The translations under genes and the position numbers were made by a program. 53,587 nucleotides of DNA from an uncultured Collinsella sp. (GTDB lineage: Bacteria > Actinomycetota > Coriobacteriia > Coriobacteriales > Coriobacteriaceae). The stretch spans positions 1 through 53,587 of the forward strand of contig USHA01000004.1 in the NCBI GenBank assembly GCA_900554325.1, in the 5' to 3' direction. Shown one piece after another: positions 26,057 to 33,823 of the stretch (the first letter of the stretch is position 1; every line of letters starts with the position of its first letter). The notes beneath the pieces are model-generated. The model saw only the letters and a program-made list of their open reading frames with translations. It ran no database searches and was not told the origin of the DNA.

Positions 26057-28275
26057 CCCCTTTCGATCTTTGGAACACTCAGGCGCACCATCAACGGAGA
26101 TACGGCGCCCAAGACCACCAGCAGAGCGCCCGATGCGCCGACGACCTCTCCAAAAGGCATCGCGTTCGTCCCTCGCCCAAGGAACCCAATCGTCCCCACC
26201 TGGGAAGCGGGATCAAACGAGGCGAATGGAGCCAGCAGCGCGACGCCCATGCCCACGCTTTCAACATGAGCGCTCAACGAACCCAACACCAAGAGAACCA
26301 CGCAAACCATTCCGGTGACAACGGGGTTGCGGCTAATCGCTGCTGTCAACGCAGCGACGACGGAAATCACGCCGTATGCCATGACCAGCAACGGAATACT
26401 GCACAACACCGCCTCCCCCACCATGGACGTTGTCGAAGCTCCCGCCCGAATGAGAGCGACGGGATACTCCGAACCACCCGCACCGTTCTTAATCAAGGAC
26501 ACAACCGCAGCGGGAACCATCGACACCAAAAGCAGCGCCAAGCCAAGCAGGAGAGACAGCGCAACAGCCGTCAGAAAACGCACATGCGCTGTTGCGGGGA
26601 CTTGGAAAACCAGAAGGGAACGGCACCGCAGGTGGGTGCACGCAAGCGATGTGACAACCACGGGCAACAGCCAAAACAAGGAAGGAAGCGCTGCCTGGAG
26701 ATAGGAAAGGAGGATTAATGGGGGCATCTTCGTACTTAACTCGTAAACCTTGGGGTCCGGCAAGCTCGCGATCGACTCGAGCAGAAGGGCGCGCGCCTCC
26801 ACACGAGAAGGAGTCTCCGGCTCGATTCCGATCGATTGCAGGAGGGTCGCATCTGCCGCGCCCAGCTCGCCTCGAGCGCGCTCGTACGTCGCAAGGCTTC
26901 GAAACCCCTCCGCAGGCGTGGGCGCGTACACGAAACCCGAAAGAGCATCTCGCATGCCTTCCAGGGCCGCTTTGCCCTCGACGTCCATATTCGCAGCGTC
27001 CTGCTCTAGATACCGATCTATTGAACGGAGCTCCCCGTCCCTATACCGAACAGCGGAAACGTCACCAGCTTCAGGAAACACCTCGACCAGAGCCGGGGCC
27101 AGCATCGCCGTCGACATTGCAATCGCGCATACGGCGAGGGCAGGAGAATGCAGGAGCAGCTTCCCCATCGTTCTTACGTATGCAACGGCGGAGGCACAAG
27201 CGCTCGAACGGGCTGTCGTTCTCGATGCGGTGAAGGAACCTCTCTCAAGACAAATCGGGGACATCGGGCGCGCGCAGCCGCTCTTTCCAGCAACGCAAAG
27301 CAGGCTAATTGCCAGCACCTCGATCCCGATTGCGCATACGAGGGTAATCGCGCCACGCTCGAAGCAAAGTCCAGGCAGATTCACTATCTGCGTTGTCGGG
27401 TACGGGCTATAGGCGCCGACGGTCAACTCAGTGTTCGCATACGTAAGGGGATTCAACAGGGCGAACTCACGTAAAGCGATGGATCTTCCGTAATACCCGG
27501 GAACCATCGTCACCCCCATCAGGGCACATACGAACACGATTCCAAGCGTAGGGTTATTGGCAATCTTCACGGCAAGGTGAACGACGAGCGAGATGAACGC
27601 CGCCACCAAGAATTGCAAGATGGCCGTCTGTGCGAACACCAGCCAAGCCGGTTTGATAACCGGAGTCGCATATTGAACGTAGCCTATCGGATAGAACAGC
27701 GAGCCCGGGCCATTCTTCACAAGTGCGGCGATTATCCCTGGAAGATTGACGGCGAAGACGGCAAGCATCGCAAAAACACTCGCCCATACGCTCGATGCAA
27801 CAAGCCTGCCCAGCTCACCCATCGGTGCCTGGATGATGAGCTTTTCGCGTTTGTTAAGACGCGCGGCAAGGAACGAGACGGCAACGGCCGTTGCGGCCCA
27901 TAGCAAGTACTCCTTCGATCCGTCATAAAAGGAGTACGCTCCATCCGACACCTGCAGAAACGGAAGCAGAGGAGAGAGCGGCGCCAAGACAAGACGCCCC
28001 GCGGCAAGAGGGTACAGAAGCGCGGGCATGCTTGATGAAGAGGTATAGACGCCCTCCTCCCCCGCATTCACAAGCGCATCCGCATAGGATGCTGACAATT
28101 CCTGCTCAACACGGGTTATTCCCGACTCGAGGTATTCAACCCGTCCGTCGATGCCAGCCGCGCTCCTGAAGACGGGCAAAGCACAAAGAACCATCAACGC
28201 AACAACGACAACACAGAGCGACCTGGAGGAGAGAAGCGACCTAAAGATTGCCTTCGAGATCTTGAGCATATTCAT
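26053..28275 (-). CDS. Tandemly duplicated ABC permease
   Basis: A 740-residue membrane protein made of two similar halves. Each has one membrane segment, an extracytoplasmic domain of roughly 100 residues, then about five segments. The halves share the motif KNGxGxxxYP (VKNGPGSLFYPIG near residue 187; IKNGAGGSEYPVA near 596). The same motif occurs in the downstream fusion protein. Start ATG 28275 is chosen because AAGGTTG precedes it; the ORF extends to 28341 without a site. It stops at TGA within ATGA, coupled to the ATPase gene. Substrate unknown. Confidence 0.75.
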   Translation of the reverse strand: MNMLKISKAIFRSLLSSRSLCVVVVALMVLCALPVFRSAAGIDGRVEYLESGITRVEQELSASYADALVNAGEEGVYTSSSSMPALLYPLAAGRLVLAPLSPLLPFLQVSDGAYSFYDGSKEYLLWAATAVAVSFLAARLNKREKLIIQAPMGELGRLVASSVWASVFAMLAVFAVNLPGIIAALVKNGPGSLFYPIGYVQYATPVIKPAWLVFAQTAILQFLVAAFISLVVHLAVKIANNPTLGIVFVCALMGVTMVPGYYGRSIALREFALLNPLTYANTELTVGAYSPYPTTQIVNLPGLCFERGAITLVCAIGIEVLAISLLCVAGKSGCARPMSPICLERGSFTASRTTARSSACASAVAYVRTMGKLLLHSPALAVCAIAMSTAMLAPALVEVFPEAGDVSAVRYRDGELRSIDRYLEQDAANMDVEGKAALEGMRDALSGFVYAPTPAEGFRSLATYERARGELGAADATLLQSIGIEPETPSRVEARALLLESIASLPDPKVYELSTKMPPLILLSYLQAALPSLFWLLPVVVTSLACTHLRCRSLLVFQVPATAHVRFLTAVALSLLLGLALLLVSMVPAAVVSLIKNGAGGSEYPVALIRAGASTTSMVGEAVLCSIPLLVMAYGVISVVAALTAAISRNPVVTGMVCVVLLVLGSLSAHVESVGMGVALLAPFASFDPASQVGTIGFLGRGTNAMPFGEVVGASGALLVVLGAVSPLMVRLSVPKIERG

Positions 28276-28384
28276 CGCCAACCTTAACCCCATCCACCTG
28301 GAACAGCGGGGCTGAACAAAATGCTCGGCCCCGCCTCGCATCTAGTGATTGCAGCATGCTGTGATTACTTGTCAGCAAAGTCAA

Positions 28385-28403
28385 TTTAACATAAACTGTT
28401 AAA
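28385..28403. promoter_or_regulatory. Palindrome between divergent island operons
   Basis: TTTAACA and TGTTAAA flank TAAAC, a perfect 7-bp palindrome with a 5-bp centre. It sits in the 165-bp gap between the ABC permease gene (minus) and the DUF2975/XRE pair (plus). It is a natural operator candidate for the XRE regulator. Confidence 0.5.
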
Positions 28404-28440
28404 AAGTAACCTGAGTTTTTTAAATTCTTCGGAGGTTATT

Positions 28441-28953
28441 ATGAGTTCCGACAATCGCACTCCCCGGCTTCATTCCTTCCGCATCGCATGTGCGATAGCC
28501 TCTGCGACCCTTTGCGCCACCGCCATCGCACAAGTGGCGTTCTCCTTAAAGCCAGCAATCGAAGTGCTCGACAACCCTGTAATTGCAGACTCCCCCGCGT
28601 ATCCAGCCCTTGCGATCTCGACATTGGTCCCTGCCGTCATCGGTATCGCTACGACCATCCTCAGCGCCGTTCTCGTGTGGACGATCAAGAGCGGAGACCC
28701 CTTCAAGAAAGGGTCTGCGACATGCTTGAAGGTGCTCGGCATTCTCTTCGTTGTTCAAGCTGCCACCAGCCTCTACGCCGGCTCACTCAAAACCTCCGTT
28801 TCGATGTTTGGCGGCGAGGGGGCCGTCGGCGCCCAAGAGATCGCTTCATCATTCGATTGGACCTCTCTGGTTCTCGGCATCGTCCTGTTCATGCTTTCCC
28901 AGCTCTTCTTGTACGCCCGAGAGCTGTACCTCGACTCCGACGAGATTGCGTAA
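28441..28953 (+). CDS. DUF2975-like membrane protein
   Basis: A 170-residue protein with four hydrophobic segments (about 15-35, 58-82, 97-115, 138-158) and a central SGDPFKKGS loop, in line with DUF2975 proteins. These commonly sit directly before a small XRE regulator, as here (9 bp gap). Role unknown; such pairs are thought to sense or control membrane processes. GGAGG precedes ATG 28441. It faces the ABC genes from the other side of a shared promoter region. Confidence 0.7.
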   Translation: MSSDNRTPRLHSFRIACAIASATLCATAIAQVAFSLKPAIEVLDNPVIADSPAYPALAISTLVPAVIGIATTILSAVLVWTIKSGDPFKKGSATCLKVLGILFVVQAATSLYAGSLKTSVSMFGGEGAVGAQEIASSFDWTSLVLGIVLFMLSQLFLYARELYLDSDEIA

Positions 28954-28962
28954 GGAAACGCC

Positions 28963-29214
28963 ATGCCCGTAATTGTTCGCCTCGACAAGATCATGGCCGA
29001 GCGAAAGATTTCCTCGAACGAACTTGCCGAAAGGATTGGAACCACGCCCGTGAACCTGTCCCGTATTAAAAAAGGGCATATTCGCGGCATTCGCTTCAAC
29101 ACACTCGAGCAGCTATGCCTCGCCCTTCGTTGCCAACCCGGAGACCTTCTCGAAGTCATGAGCGAAGAGGATGCCCGAAAGGAGTTCGGACTCGATTGGT
29201 CCGCCGAGGATTAG
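28963..29214 (+). CDS. Small XRE-family (YozG-like) transcriptional regulator
   Basis: An 83-residue DNA-binding protein with a Cro/C1 helix-turn-helix: MAERKISSNELAERIGTTPVNLSRIKKG covers the first helices and the recognition helix, then FNTLEQLCLALRCQPGDLLE. It is co-transcribed with the DUF2975-like gene and likely represses its own promoter and perhaps the divergent ABC genes. Its stop codon is directly followed, in the same frame, by an integrase fragment. Confidence 0.85.
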   Translation: MPVIVRLDKIMAERKISSNELAERIGTTPVNLSRIKKGHIRGIRFNTLEQLCLALRCQPGDLLEVMSEEDARKEFGLDWSAED

Positions 29215-29601
29215 AGGGCGGTCGTACTCGCCCTGCACACGGGGATGCGAATCGGCGAGGTCTGCGGCCTTCGGTGGTGCGATGTGGATTTCGAGACGGG
29301 CCTGATCTCGATCAGACACTCGGTGGCATACGCGAAGGGGATGGGTTCGTTCATCAAGGACGCCATGGCGACGCTCAACGTCTACGCCGACATCGAGCCC
29401 ATCTCCAAAATCCATAACATGCTGCGCGCCACGCCGTGCCTTTGGCGCGGGCACCTCGGGCCGAGGGTCGATCCGGGTCCCATGTTCCAACAGAGGATCC
29501 AGGAGTCCATCGAGACGCTCCAGGCGTTCGGCTACGGCATCACCGAGCCGGACGACCGAAATATCGCCATACGCGACGTGAAGACGAACAGTTGGCTCTA
29601 G
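29215..29601 (+). pseudogene. Tyrosine recombinase (integrase) remnant
   Basis: From the codon after the XRE stop, the frame reads AVVLALHTGMRIGEVCGLRW and DVDFETGLISIRHSVAYAKG. This is the catalytic-domain block around the first active-site Arg of phage-type integrases. After about 20 codons it jumps to MATLNVYADIEP, similar to the segment near the C-terminal Tyr. The middle part with the HxxR motif is missing, as is a start codon. A further 50 codons (VDPGPMFQQRIQESIETL...) are unassigned. It is therefore a deleted, inactive integrase next to the right-hand direct repeat. Confidence 0.75.
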
Positions 29602-29998
29602 CTCACCGAGTACGCGGCAGTGCTGGGCCCATCCCAACTGAGGTCACGGTGGTCCGGTAGGGGGCGCCGCCCGCGGCATGCGCCGCGGAGCGGTATCCCC
29701 TACCGAAGGGCGGGGATGCCCTCCGCTTCCAGTTCGGAATCAGCCGTCGGAGGCGTTCGGCTGACTGCGGGAACGGCCTGTCCGCTCAATGTGTTCGGCT
29801 GAGATCGGAAATCAACCCAACACGAGCCGGACACGCGCCAGACGGCTCTTCCCCGTACGGCCTTCCCCCTTACGCTCATGTTGCAGGCATGTAACGCCGC
29901 AGCGAGCGCGCCTTTTTTGCGCCAGACAGGTACAATGATGAACACTGTACCGTAGCGGAGCGCCCCGCGCGCGCCGCAATCACGCGAAAGGGTTTCCC
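29602..29998. other. Gap holding inverted repeat, right direct repeat and ACT-gene leader
   Basis: No gene is supported. It contains CGGTAGGGG (29655-29663) with its complement CCCCTACCG (29697-29705), the right 64-bp direct repeat (29754-29817), a GGTACA/TGTACC pair near 29929-29951 and CGAAAGGG before the ACT-domain gene. Confidence 0.65.
29754..29817 (+). repeat. 64-bp direct repeat, right copy (island boundary)
   Basis: Matches 22850-22913 at 62 of 64 bases. Within this copy the 10-mer GTTCGGCTGA occurs twice, at 29755 and 29793. It lies 152 bp after the integrase remnant, the usual neighbourhood of an attachment site. Confidence 0.85.
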
Positions 29999-30286
29999 AT
30001 GGCCGAGATCTCGTCCTCCCGTATCGTCATCACCGTCCTTGGCAAGAACCGCCCCGGCATCGTCGCGGGCGTCACCCGCGTCCTGGGCGAGGCCAACGTC
30101 GACATCCGCGACATCACGCAGTCCATTATCGAGGACATCTTCACCATGACCATGCTGGCCGATACCGCCGAGTCCAAGCTCGACTTCGCTGAGCTGCAGA
30201 AGGCCCTGGCCGAGGCCGGCGAGCTTTCGGGCGTCAACGTGTCCATCCAGCGCGAGGACGTCTTTAACTTTATGTACCGCCTGTAG
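29999..30286 (+). CDS. ACT-domain protein (UPF0237 type)
   Basis: A 95-residue protein made of one ACT domain followed by a short C-terminal part: VITVLGKNRPGIVAGVTRVLGEANVDIRDITQSI, where GKNRPGIVAG is the family hallmark. ACT domains bind amino acids or other small ligands and are often regulatory; the ligand here is unknown. CGAAAGGG precedes ATG 29999. It is 77 bp before citrate synthase on the same strand and may be co-transcribed with it. Confidence 0.88.
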   Translation: MAEISSSRIVITVLGKNRPGIVAGVTRVLGEANVDIRDITQSIIEDIFTMTMLADTAESKLDFAELQKALAEAGELSGVNVSIQREDVFNFMYRL

Positions 30287-30363
30287 CGAACAAGCCGCTC
30301 GGGGCAGCTTGACGTCATATCGTCCAAGCGCGCGGCCCCAAAGCGGACCGGAGAGGAGCGCGC

Positions 30364-31782
30364 ATGGCCTACGACGCCAAGAAAATCTACTACCGCTTCG
30401 ACGATCACCTGAGCCGCCTGGTTCTGGATTACGAGGCGAGCCGTCAGATTTCGCCCGAAAGCGAAAACCTCTACCACGGCCTGCCGACCGCCCCGTACGA
30501 CGAGGGCCTGTTCGTAGAGCATAACGTCAAGCGCGGCCTGCGCAATGCCGATGGCTCGGGCGTGGTCGCGGGCCTTACCCGCATCTCGGACGTGCATGGC
30601 TACAACAAGGTCGACGGCAAAGTCGTGCCCGATCAGGGCAAGCTCACGCTTCGCGGCTACAGCATCGAGGACCTGGTCAACAACGCCCAGGCCGAGAATC
30701 GCTATGGCTACGAAGAGGTCGCCTACCTGCTCATCACGGGCTCGCTGCCCAACAAAGAGGAGCTCGACGGTTTTTGCGGACGTCTGGGCGCTTTTAGGCA
30801 CCTGAGCGATGAGTACGTCAAAGAGTTCCCCATGACCACGGTGTCGTCGAGCATCATGAATGTGCTTCAGCGCGTCGTGCTGCTGCTCTACGCCTTCGAC
30901 GCCGAGCCCGACGCCATTACGCCCGAGCACGAAATCGACGTCGCCATCTCCATGCTCGCCCGTCTCCCCCGCATCGCCGCCTTCGCGCATATGGCCTCGG
31001 TCGCCAAGCGCCGCGGCTCCGAGGTTCATGTACCGCACCCCACACCCGGTCTCTCCACCGCCGAGACCATCCTGCAGGTGTTGCGCGGCGGCATGGCATT
31101 CACCCGCGACGAAGCCATGCTGCTCGACGTGATGCTCATGCTGCATGCCGAACACGGAGGCGGCAACAACTCCACGTTTGCCTGCCGCGTGCTGTCCTCC
31201 TCGGCCACCGACCCGTATTCCGCCTACGCCGCGGCTATCGGCTCACTCAAGGGCCCGCGCCACGGTGGCGCCAACGCCAAGGTTGTCTCCATGCACGAGG
31301 ACATCCGCGCGCATGTCTCCAATTGGGAGGACGAGGACGAGGTCGCAGCCTACCTGGGCAAGATCCTCGACAAGCAGGCCTTCGACGGCACGGGTCTCAT
31401 CTACGGTATGGGCCACGCCGTCTACACGCTGAGCGACCCGCGTGCCGAGGTGTGCCGTCGTTACGCGCGCACGCTTGCCGCCAAGAAGGACCTGGGCGAG
31501 GAGTTCGCGCTCATCGAGCGCATCGAGCACCTGGCACCGCAGGTGATGCGCGACCACGGCATGACCAAGCCCATCTGCGCCAACATCGACCTGTACACGG
31601 GCTTTATCTACAAGATGCTCGGCGTGCCCGAGACGCTCTTTACGCCGCTATTCGCCGTCGCCCGCATGGCCGGCTGGTCGGCGCACCGCATGGAAGAGCT
31701 CTTCTGCGCGCACCGTATCATCCGCCCCGCCTATCGTCCGGTGATCGAGCCGCTGGAGTACAAGCCGCTCGCCGACCGCTAG
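30364..31782 (+). CDS. Citrate synthase (citrate/2-methylcitrate synthase family)
   Basis: A 472-residue enzyme condensing acetyl-CoA with oxaloacetate. Family motifs are LHAEHGGGNNSTFACRV, GPRHGGANAKV and the active-site GMGHAVYTLSDPRA, then NIDLYTGFIYKMLGVP and a late RMAGWSAHRME; His residues and the following Asp and Arg are in place. An N-terminal extension of about 50 residues before the core is usual in this subgroup. GAGAGGAG lies before ATG 30364. In an anaerobe it probably feeds 2-oxoglutarate and glutamate synthesis; no other TCA gene is adjacent. Confidence 0.9.
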   Translation: MAYDAKKIYYRFDDHLSRLVLDYEASRQISPESENLYHGLPTAPYDEGLFVEHNVKRGLRNADGSGVVAGLTRISDVHGYNKVDGKVVPDQGKLTLRGYSIEDLVNNAQAENRYGYEEVAYLLITGSLPNKEELDGFCGRLGAFRHLSDEYVKEFPMTTVSSSIMNVLQRVVLLLYAFDAEPDAITPEHEIDVAISMLARLPRIAAFAHMASVAKRRGSEVHVPHPTPGLSTAETILQVLRGGMAFTRDEAMLLDVMLMLHAEHGGGNNSTFACRVLSSSATDPYSAYAAAIGSLKGPRHGGANAKVVSMHEDIRAHVSNWEDEDEVAAYLGKILDKQAFDGTGLIYGMGHAVYTLSDPRAEVCRRYARTLAAKKDLGEEFALIERIEHLAPQVMRDHGMTKPICANIDLYTGFIYKMLGVPETLFTPLFAVARMAGWSAHRMEELFCAHRIIRPAYRPVIEPLEYKPLADR

Positions 31783-31805
31783 GACGCGGACCGTTATAGA
31801 ACTCG

Positions 31806-31844
31806 AGCGTGGTCAGGGACCCAAGCCCTCGGCCACGCTTTTTA
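31806..31844 (+). terminator. Terminator after citrate synthase
   Basis: AGCGTGG...AGGG pairs with CCCTCGGCCACGCT and is followed by a run of T residues (CTTTTTA). Confidence 0.8.
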
Positions 31845-31868
31845 TGCCAGTAGAAAGGATCGCAACGA

Positions 31869-32711
31869 ATGATTGTGTTTTCCGATATGGATGGGACGCT
31901 GCTGACGAGCGATAAGCAGATGAGCGATGCCACCTGGGCAATGCTCGACGAGCTCGCACGTCGTGGCATCGAGTTTGTTCCCTGCACGGGACGTCCACTG
32001 TCGGGCATCTTTGAGCCCATTCTCGCCCATCCCGCCGTGCACTACGCGGTCTGTGCCAACGGCGCCAGCGTCTGGCAGCTCGACGAGGATACGCCCACCG
32101 ACGCCTCGCGCGCCACGTGCATCTTGAGCCGTCCGCTCGACCGTGGCATTGCCCACCGTATCCATCGCATTGCCGCCGGCCACGATGTGACCTTCGATAT
32201 CTTCGCGGATGGGCAGTGCTTCCTCCCCCGCTCGCTATACGGGCGTCTGGATGAGTTCTGTGGCGGCGACCCCCACATCGCGGCTTCGCTCAAGCGCACA
32301 CGAACACCGATCGACATGGATATCGACAGCAAGATCGACGAGGTCGAGACGCTCGAACGCATCGCCATGTACTGGCACGACCCGGCCGATCGCGACGCCA
32401 TCGCAGCAGAGCTCGACACGCTCGGAGGCATTGAGGTCACGCGTTCGTACGCCATGAATATCGAGGTCATGGGTGAGGGCGCCACCAAGGGGACGGCCCT
32501 CACGTGGTTATGCGAGCACCTGGGCGAGCGTCTCGCCAACGCCTGGGCGTTCGGCGACAACATCAACGACATCCCCATGCTACAGGCAGCGGGCCACGGC
32601 ATGGCCATGATCAACGCCGAGTCCGAAGACCGCGAGGCCGCCGACGCCATCACCGAATACGACAACGACCATGACGGCGTCGCCCGCACCATCATGGCCG
32701 CCCTCGCCTAG
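31869..32711 (+). CDS. HAD-IIB (Cof-type) phosphatase
   Basis: A 280-residue cytoplasmic phosphatase. Motif I is FSDMDGTLLTSD at the N-terminus, motif II FVPCTGRPLSG, motif III the conserved Lys in EGATKGTALTWL, motif IV AWAFGDNINDIPML. A Cof-type cap domain occupies the middle. The likely substrates are sugar phosphates or flavin-related nucleotides, not predictable here. Its stop codon TAG is the first part of a dispersed repeat (32708-32755), so the C-terminus may have been set by repeat insertion. AAAGGAT precedes ATG 31869. Confidence 0.88.
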   Translation: MIVFSDMDGTLLTSDKQMSDATWAMLDELARRGIEFVPCTGRPLSGIFEPILAHPAVHYAVCANGASVWQLDEDTPTDASRATCILSRPLDRGIAHRIHRIAAGHDVTFDIFADGQCFLPRSLYGRLDEFCGGDPHIAASLKRTRTPIDMDIDSKIDEVETLERIAMYWHDPADRDAIAAELDTLGGIEVTRSYAMNIEVMGEGATKGTALTWLCEHLGERLANAWAFGDNINDIPMLQAAGHGMAMINAESEDREAADAITEYDNDHDGVARTIMAALA

Positions 32712-32755
32712 TCATTGGGGACGTTCTTAAACGACTAGTCACTGGGGACACTCTT
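32708..32755 (+). repeat. 48-bp dispersed repeat, copy A
   Basis: Two sub-units, each TAGTCAyyGGGGAC plus GTTCTTAAACGAC or ACTCTT. It matches the reverse complement of 33776-33823 at 45 of 48 bases. The first CTAG supplies the stop codon of the preceding HAD gene. The palindrome GACTAGTC is at 32733-32740. Confidence 0.9.
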
Positions 32756-32782
32756 CGCAAAAAGCTGCAAGGACTGTCCCCC

Positions 32783-32817
32783 ACTGCCGGCAGAAAAAGA
32801 ACGTCCCCATCTGCCGG
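32783..32817 (-). repeat. 35-bp dispersed repeat related to 7736-7770
   Basis: The reverse complement matches 7736-7770 at 33 of 35 bases, including GGGGACGTTCTTTTTCTGCC. It lies directly after copy A and ends two bases before the stop of the next gene. Confidence 0.9.
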
Positions 32818-32818
32818 A

Positions 32819-33613
32819 TTAGGAGAAACTCTCCAGCACACGGCGGAGCTCACGCTGAACGGCATGGTCGCGGTTGCAGCCTACGACGCGATCGGCAACC
32901 GCTTTGAGCGCGGGACGCGCGTTTTCCATCGCGCAGCCCGTGCCGACAAAGCGAATGATCTCGTAGTCGTTCATCGAGTCGCCAAACGCCATGACCTCGT
33001 CGCGTTCGACGCCATAGTGCTCCATGAGCTGCTCGATTCCCGAGGCTTTCGACACACCGGGCTGCATGGCATCGATCCATGCGTTTCCAGAAGGCGCAAA
33101 GGTAAAGAGCTGGCCAAGCTCGCGCTGCAGTACGTAGGCACTGTCCATAACGGCACAGTCATCGCAAAAGATACTCGCCTTGATGATATTTACGCTGGGA
33201 TCGGGCAGCTCCCAAATGCGCTCGGCATTGGGAAGGTCCTTATCGACCTCACGCACGAACTTGCACTCGTCATCGAGCAGGAAGGACTTGGTTCGGTCAA
33301 AGAGCGCAAGATGCAGATTGGGAAACGTCCTGACGGCTTGGGCGAGCCTTCGAATCGCCAGGTGGGAATACACCTCACGGTCCACCATCTTACCGTCGGC
33401 GTAGACTTGGGCGCCGTTAGCGGCGACAAAGTCCATCTTGTCGCGAACGGGCGCAAAGAACTCGCACAGGCGATCGTAGCGACGACCTGACGATGCAGCG
33501 AAATGCACACCATGCTCGTGTAGCGCCAGAATCAGTTCGTAGGTCTCGGGAGGCACCTGGCCGTTTTCGTCAAGCAGTGTGCCGTCCATATCGGATGCAA
33601 TCAGTTTAAACAT
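32819..33613 (-). CDS. HAD-IIB (Cof-type) phosphatase
   Basis: A 264-residue HAD phosphatase with motif I IASDMDGTLLDENG, motif II FAASSGRRYD, the conserved Lys in QPGVSKASGIEQLMEHYG and motif IV VMAFGDSMNDYEII. It is only distantly similar to the other HAD gene at 31869. The gene is enclosed by inverted copies of the same dispersed repeat (32708-32755 and 33776-33823). Its ribosome site GGGAG lies inside a long hairpin just before ATG 33613, which may reduce translation. Confidence 0.88.
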   Translation of the reverse strand: MFKLIASDMDGTLLDENGQVPPETYELILALHEHGVHFAASSGRRYDRLCEFFAPVRDKMDFVAANGAQVYADGKMVDREVYSHLAIRRLAQAVRTFPNLHLALFDRTKSFLLDDECKFVREVDKDLPNAERIWELPDPSVNIIKASIFCDDCAVMDSAYVLQRELGQLFTFAPSGNAWIDAMQPGVSKASGIEQLMEHYGVERDEVMAFGDSMNDYEIIRFVGTGCAMENARPALKAVADRVVGCNRDHAVQRELRRVLESFS

Positions 33614-33618
33614 AGAAA

Positions 33619-33680
33619 AGCTCCCTTCGGGCTTGTTGGAATCAAACGCGTATCCGATTCCAACGTACCCAAAGGGAGCT
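33619..33680 (-). promoter_or_regulatory. Long hairpin covering the ribosome binding site of the HAD gene
   Basis: AGCTCCCTT (33619-33627) pairs with AAGGGAGCT (33672-33680), GGG with CCC, and GTTGGAATC (33635-33643) with GATTCCAAC (33656-33664), about 21 base pairs in all. On the minus strand the final arm contains AAGGGAG and is followed by CTTTTCT and then ATG. It could be a terminator/attenuator or an RBS-masking switch. Confidence 0.7.
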
Positions 33681-33775
33681 CAAATAAGACTCCGCGGGCG
33701 TAAACGTTACAAGGACCTGGCAAATAGCTCACACATGCCAGAGGTCCTACGGTCGCGGCGTCAGGCAGCGCGCCA

Positions 33776-33823
33776 AAGAGTGTCCCCGATGACTAGTCGT
33801 TTAAGAACGTCCCCGATGACTAG
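33776..33823 (-). repeat. 48-bp dispersed repeat, copy B
   Basis: This is the inverted partner of 32708-32755 (45 of 48 bases). The CTAG at its left end on the minus strand gives the stop codon of adenine deaminase; GACTAGTC palindromes are at 33791-33798 and 33818-33825. Confidence 0.9.
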
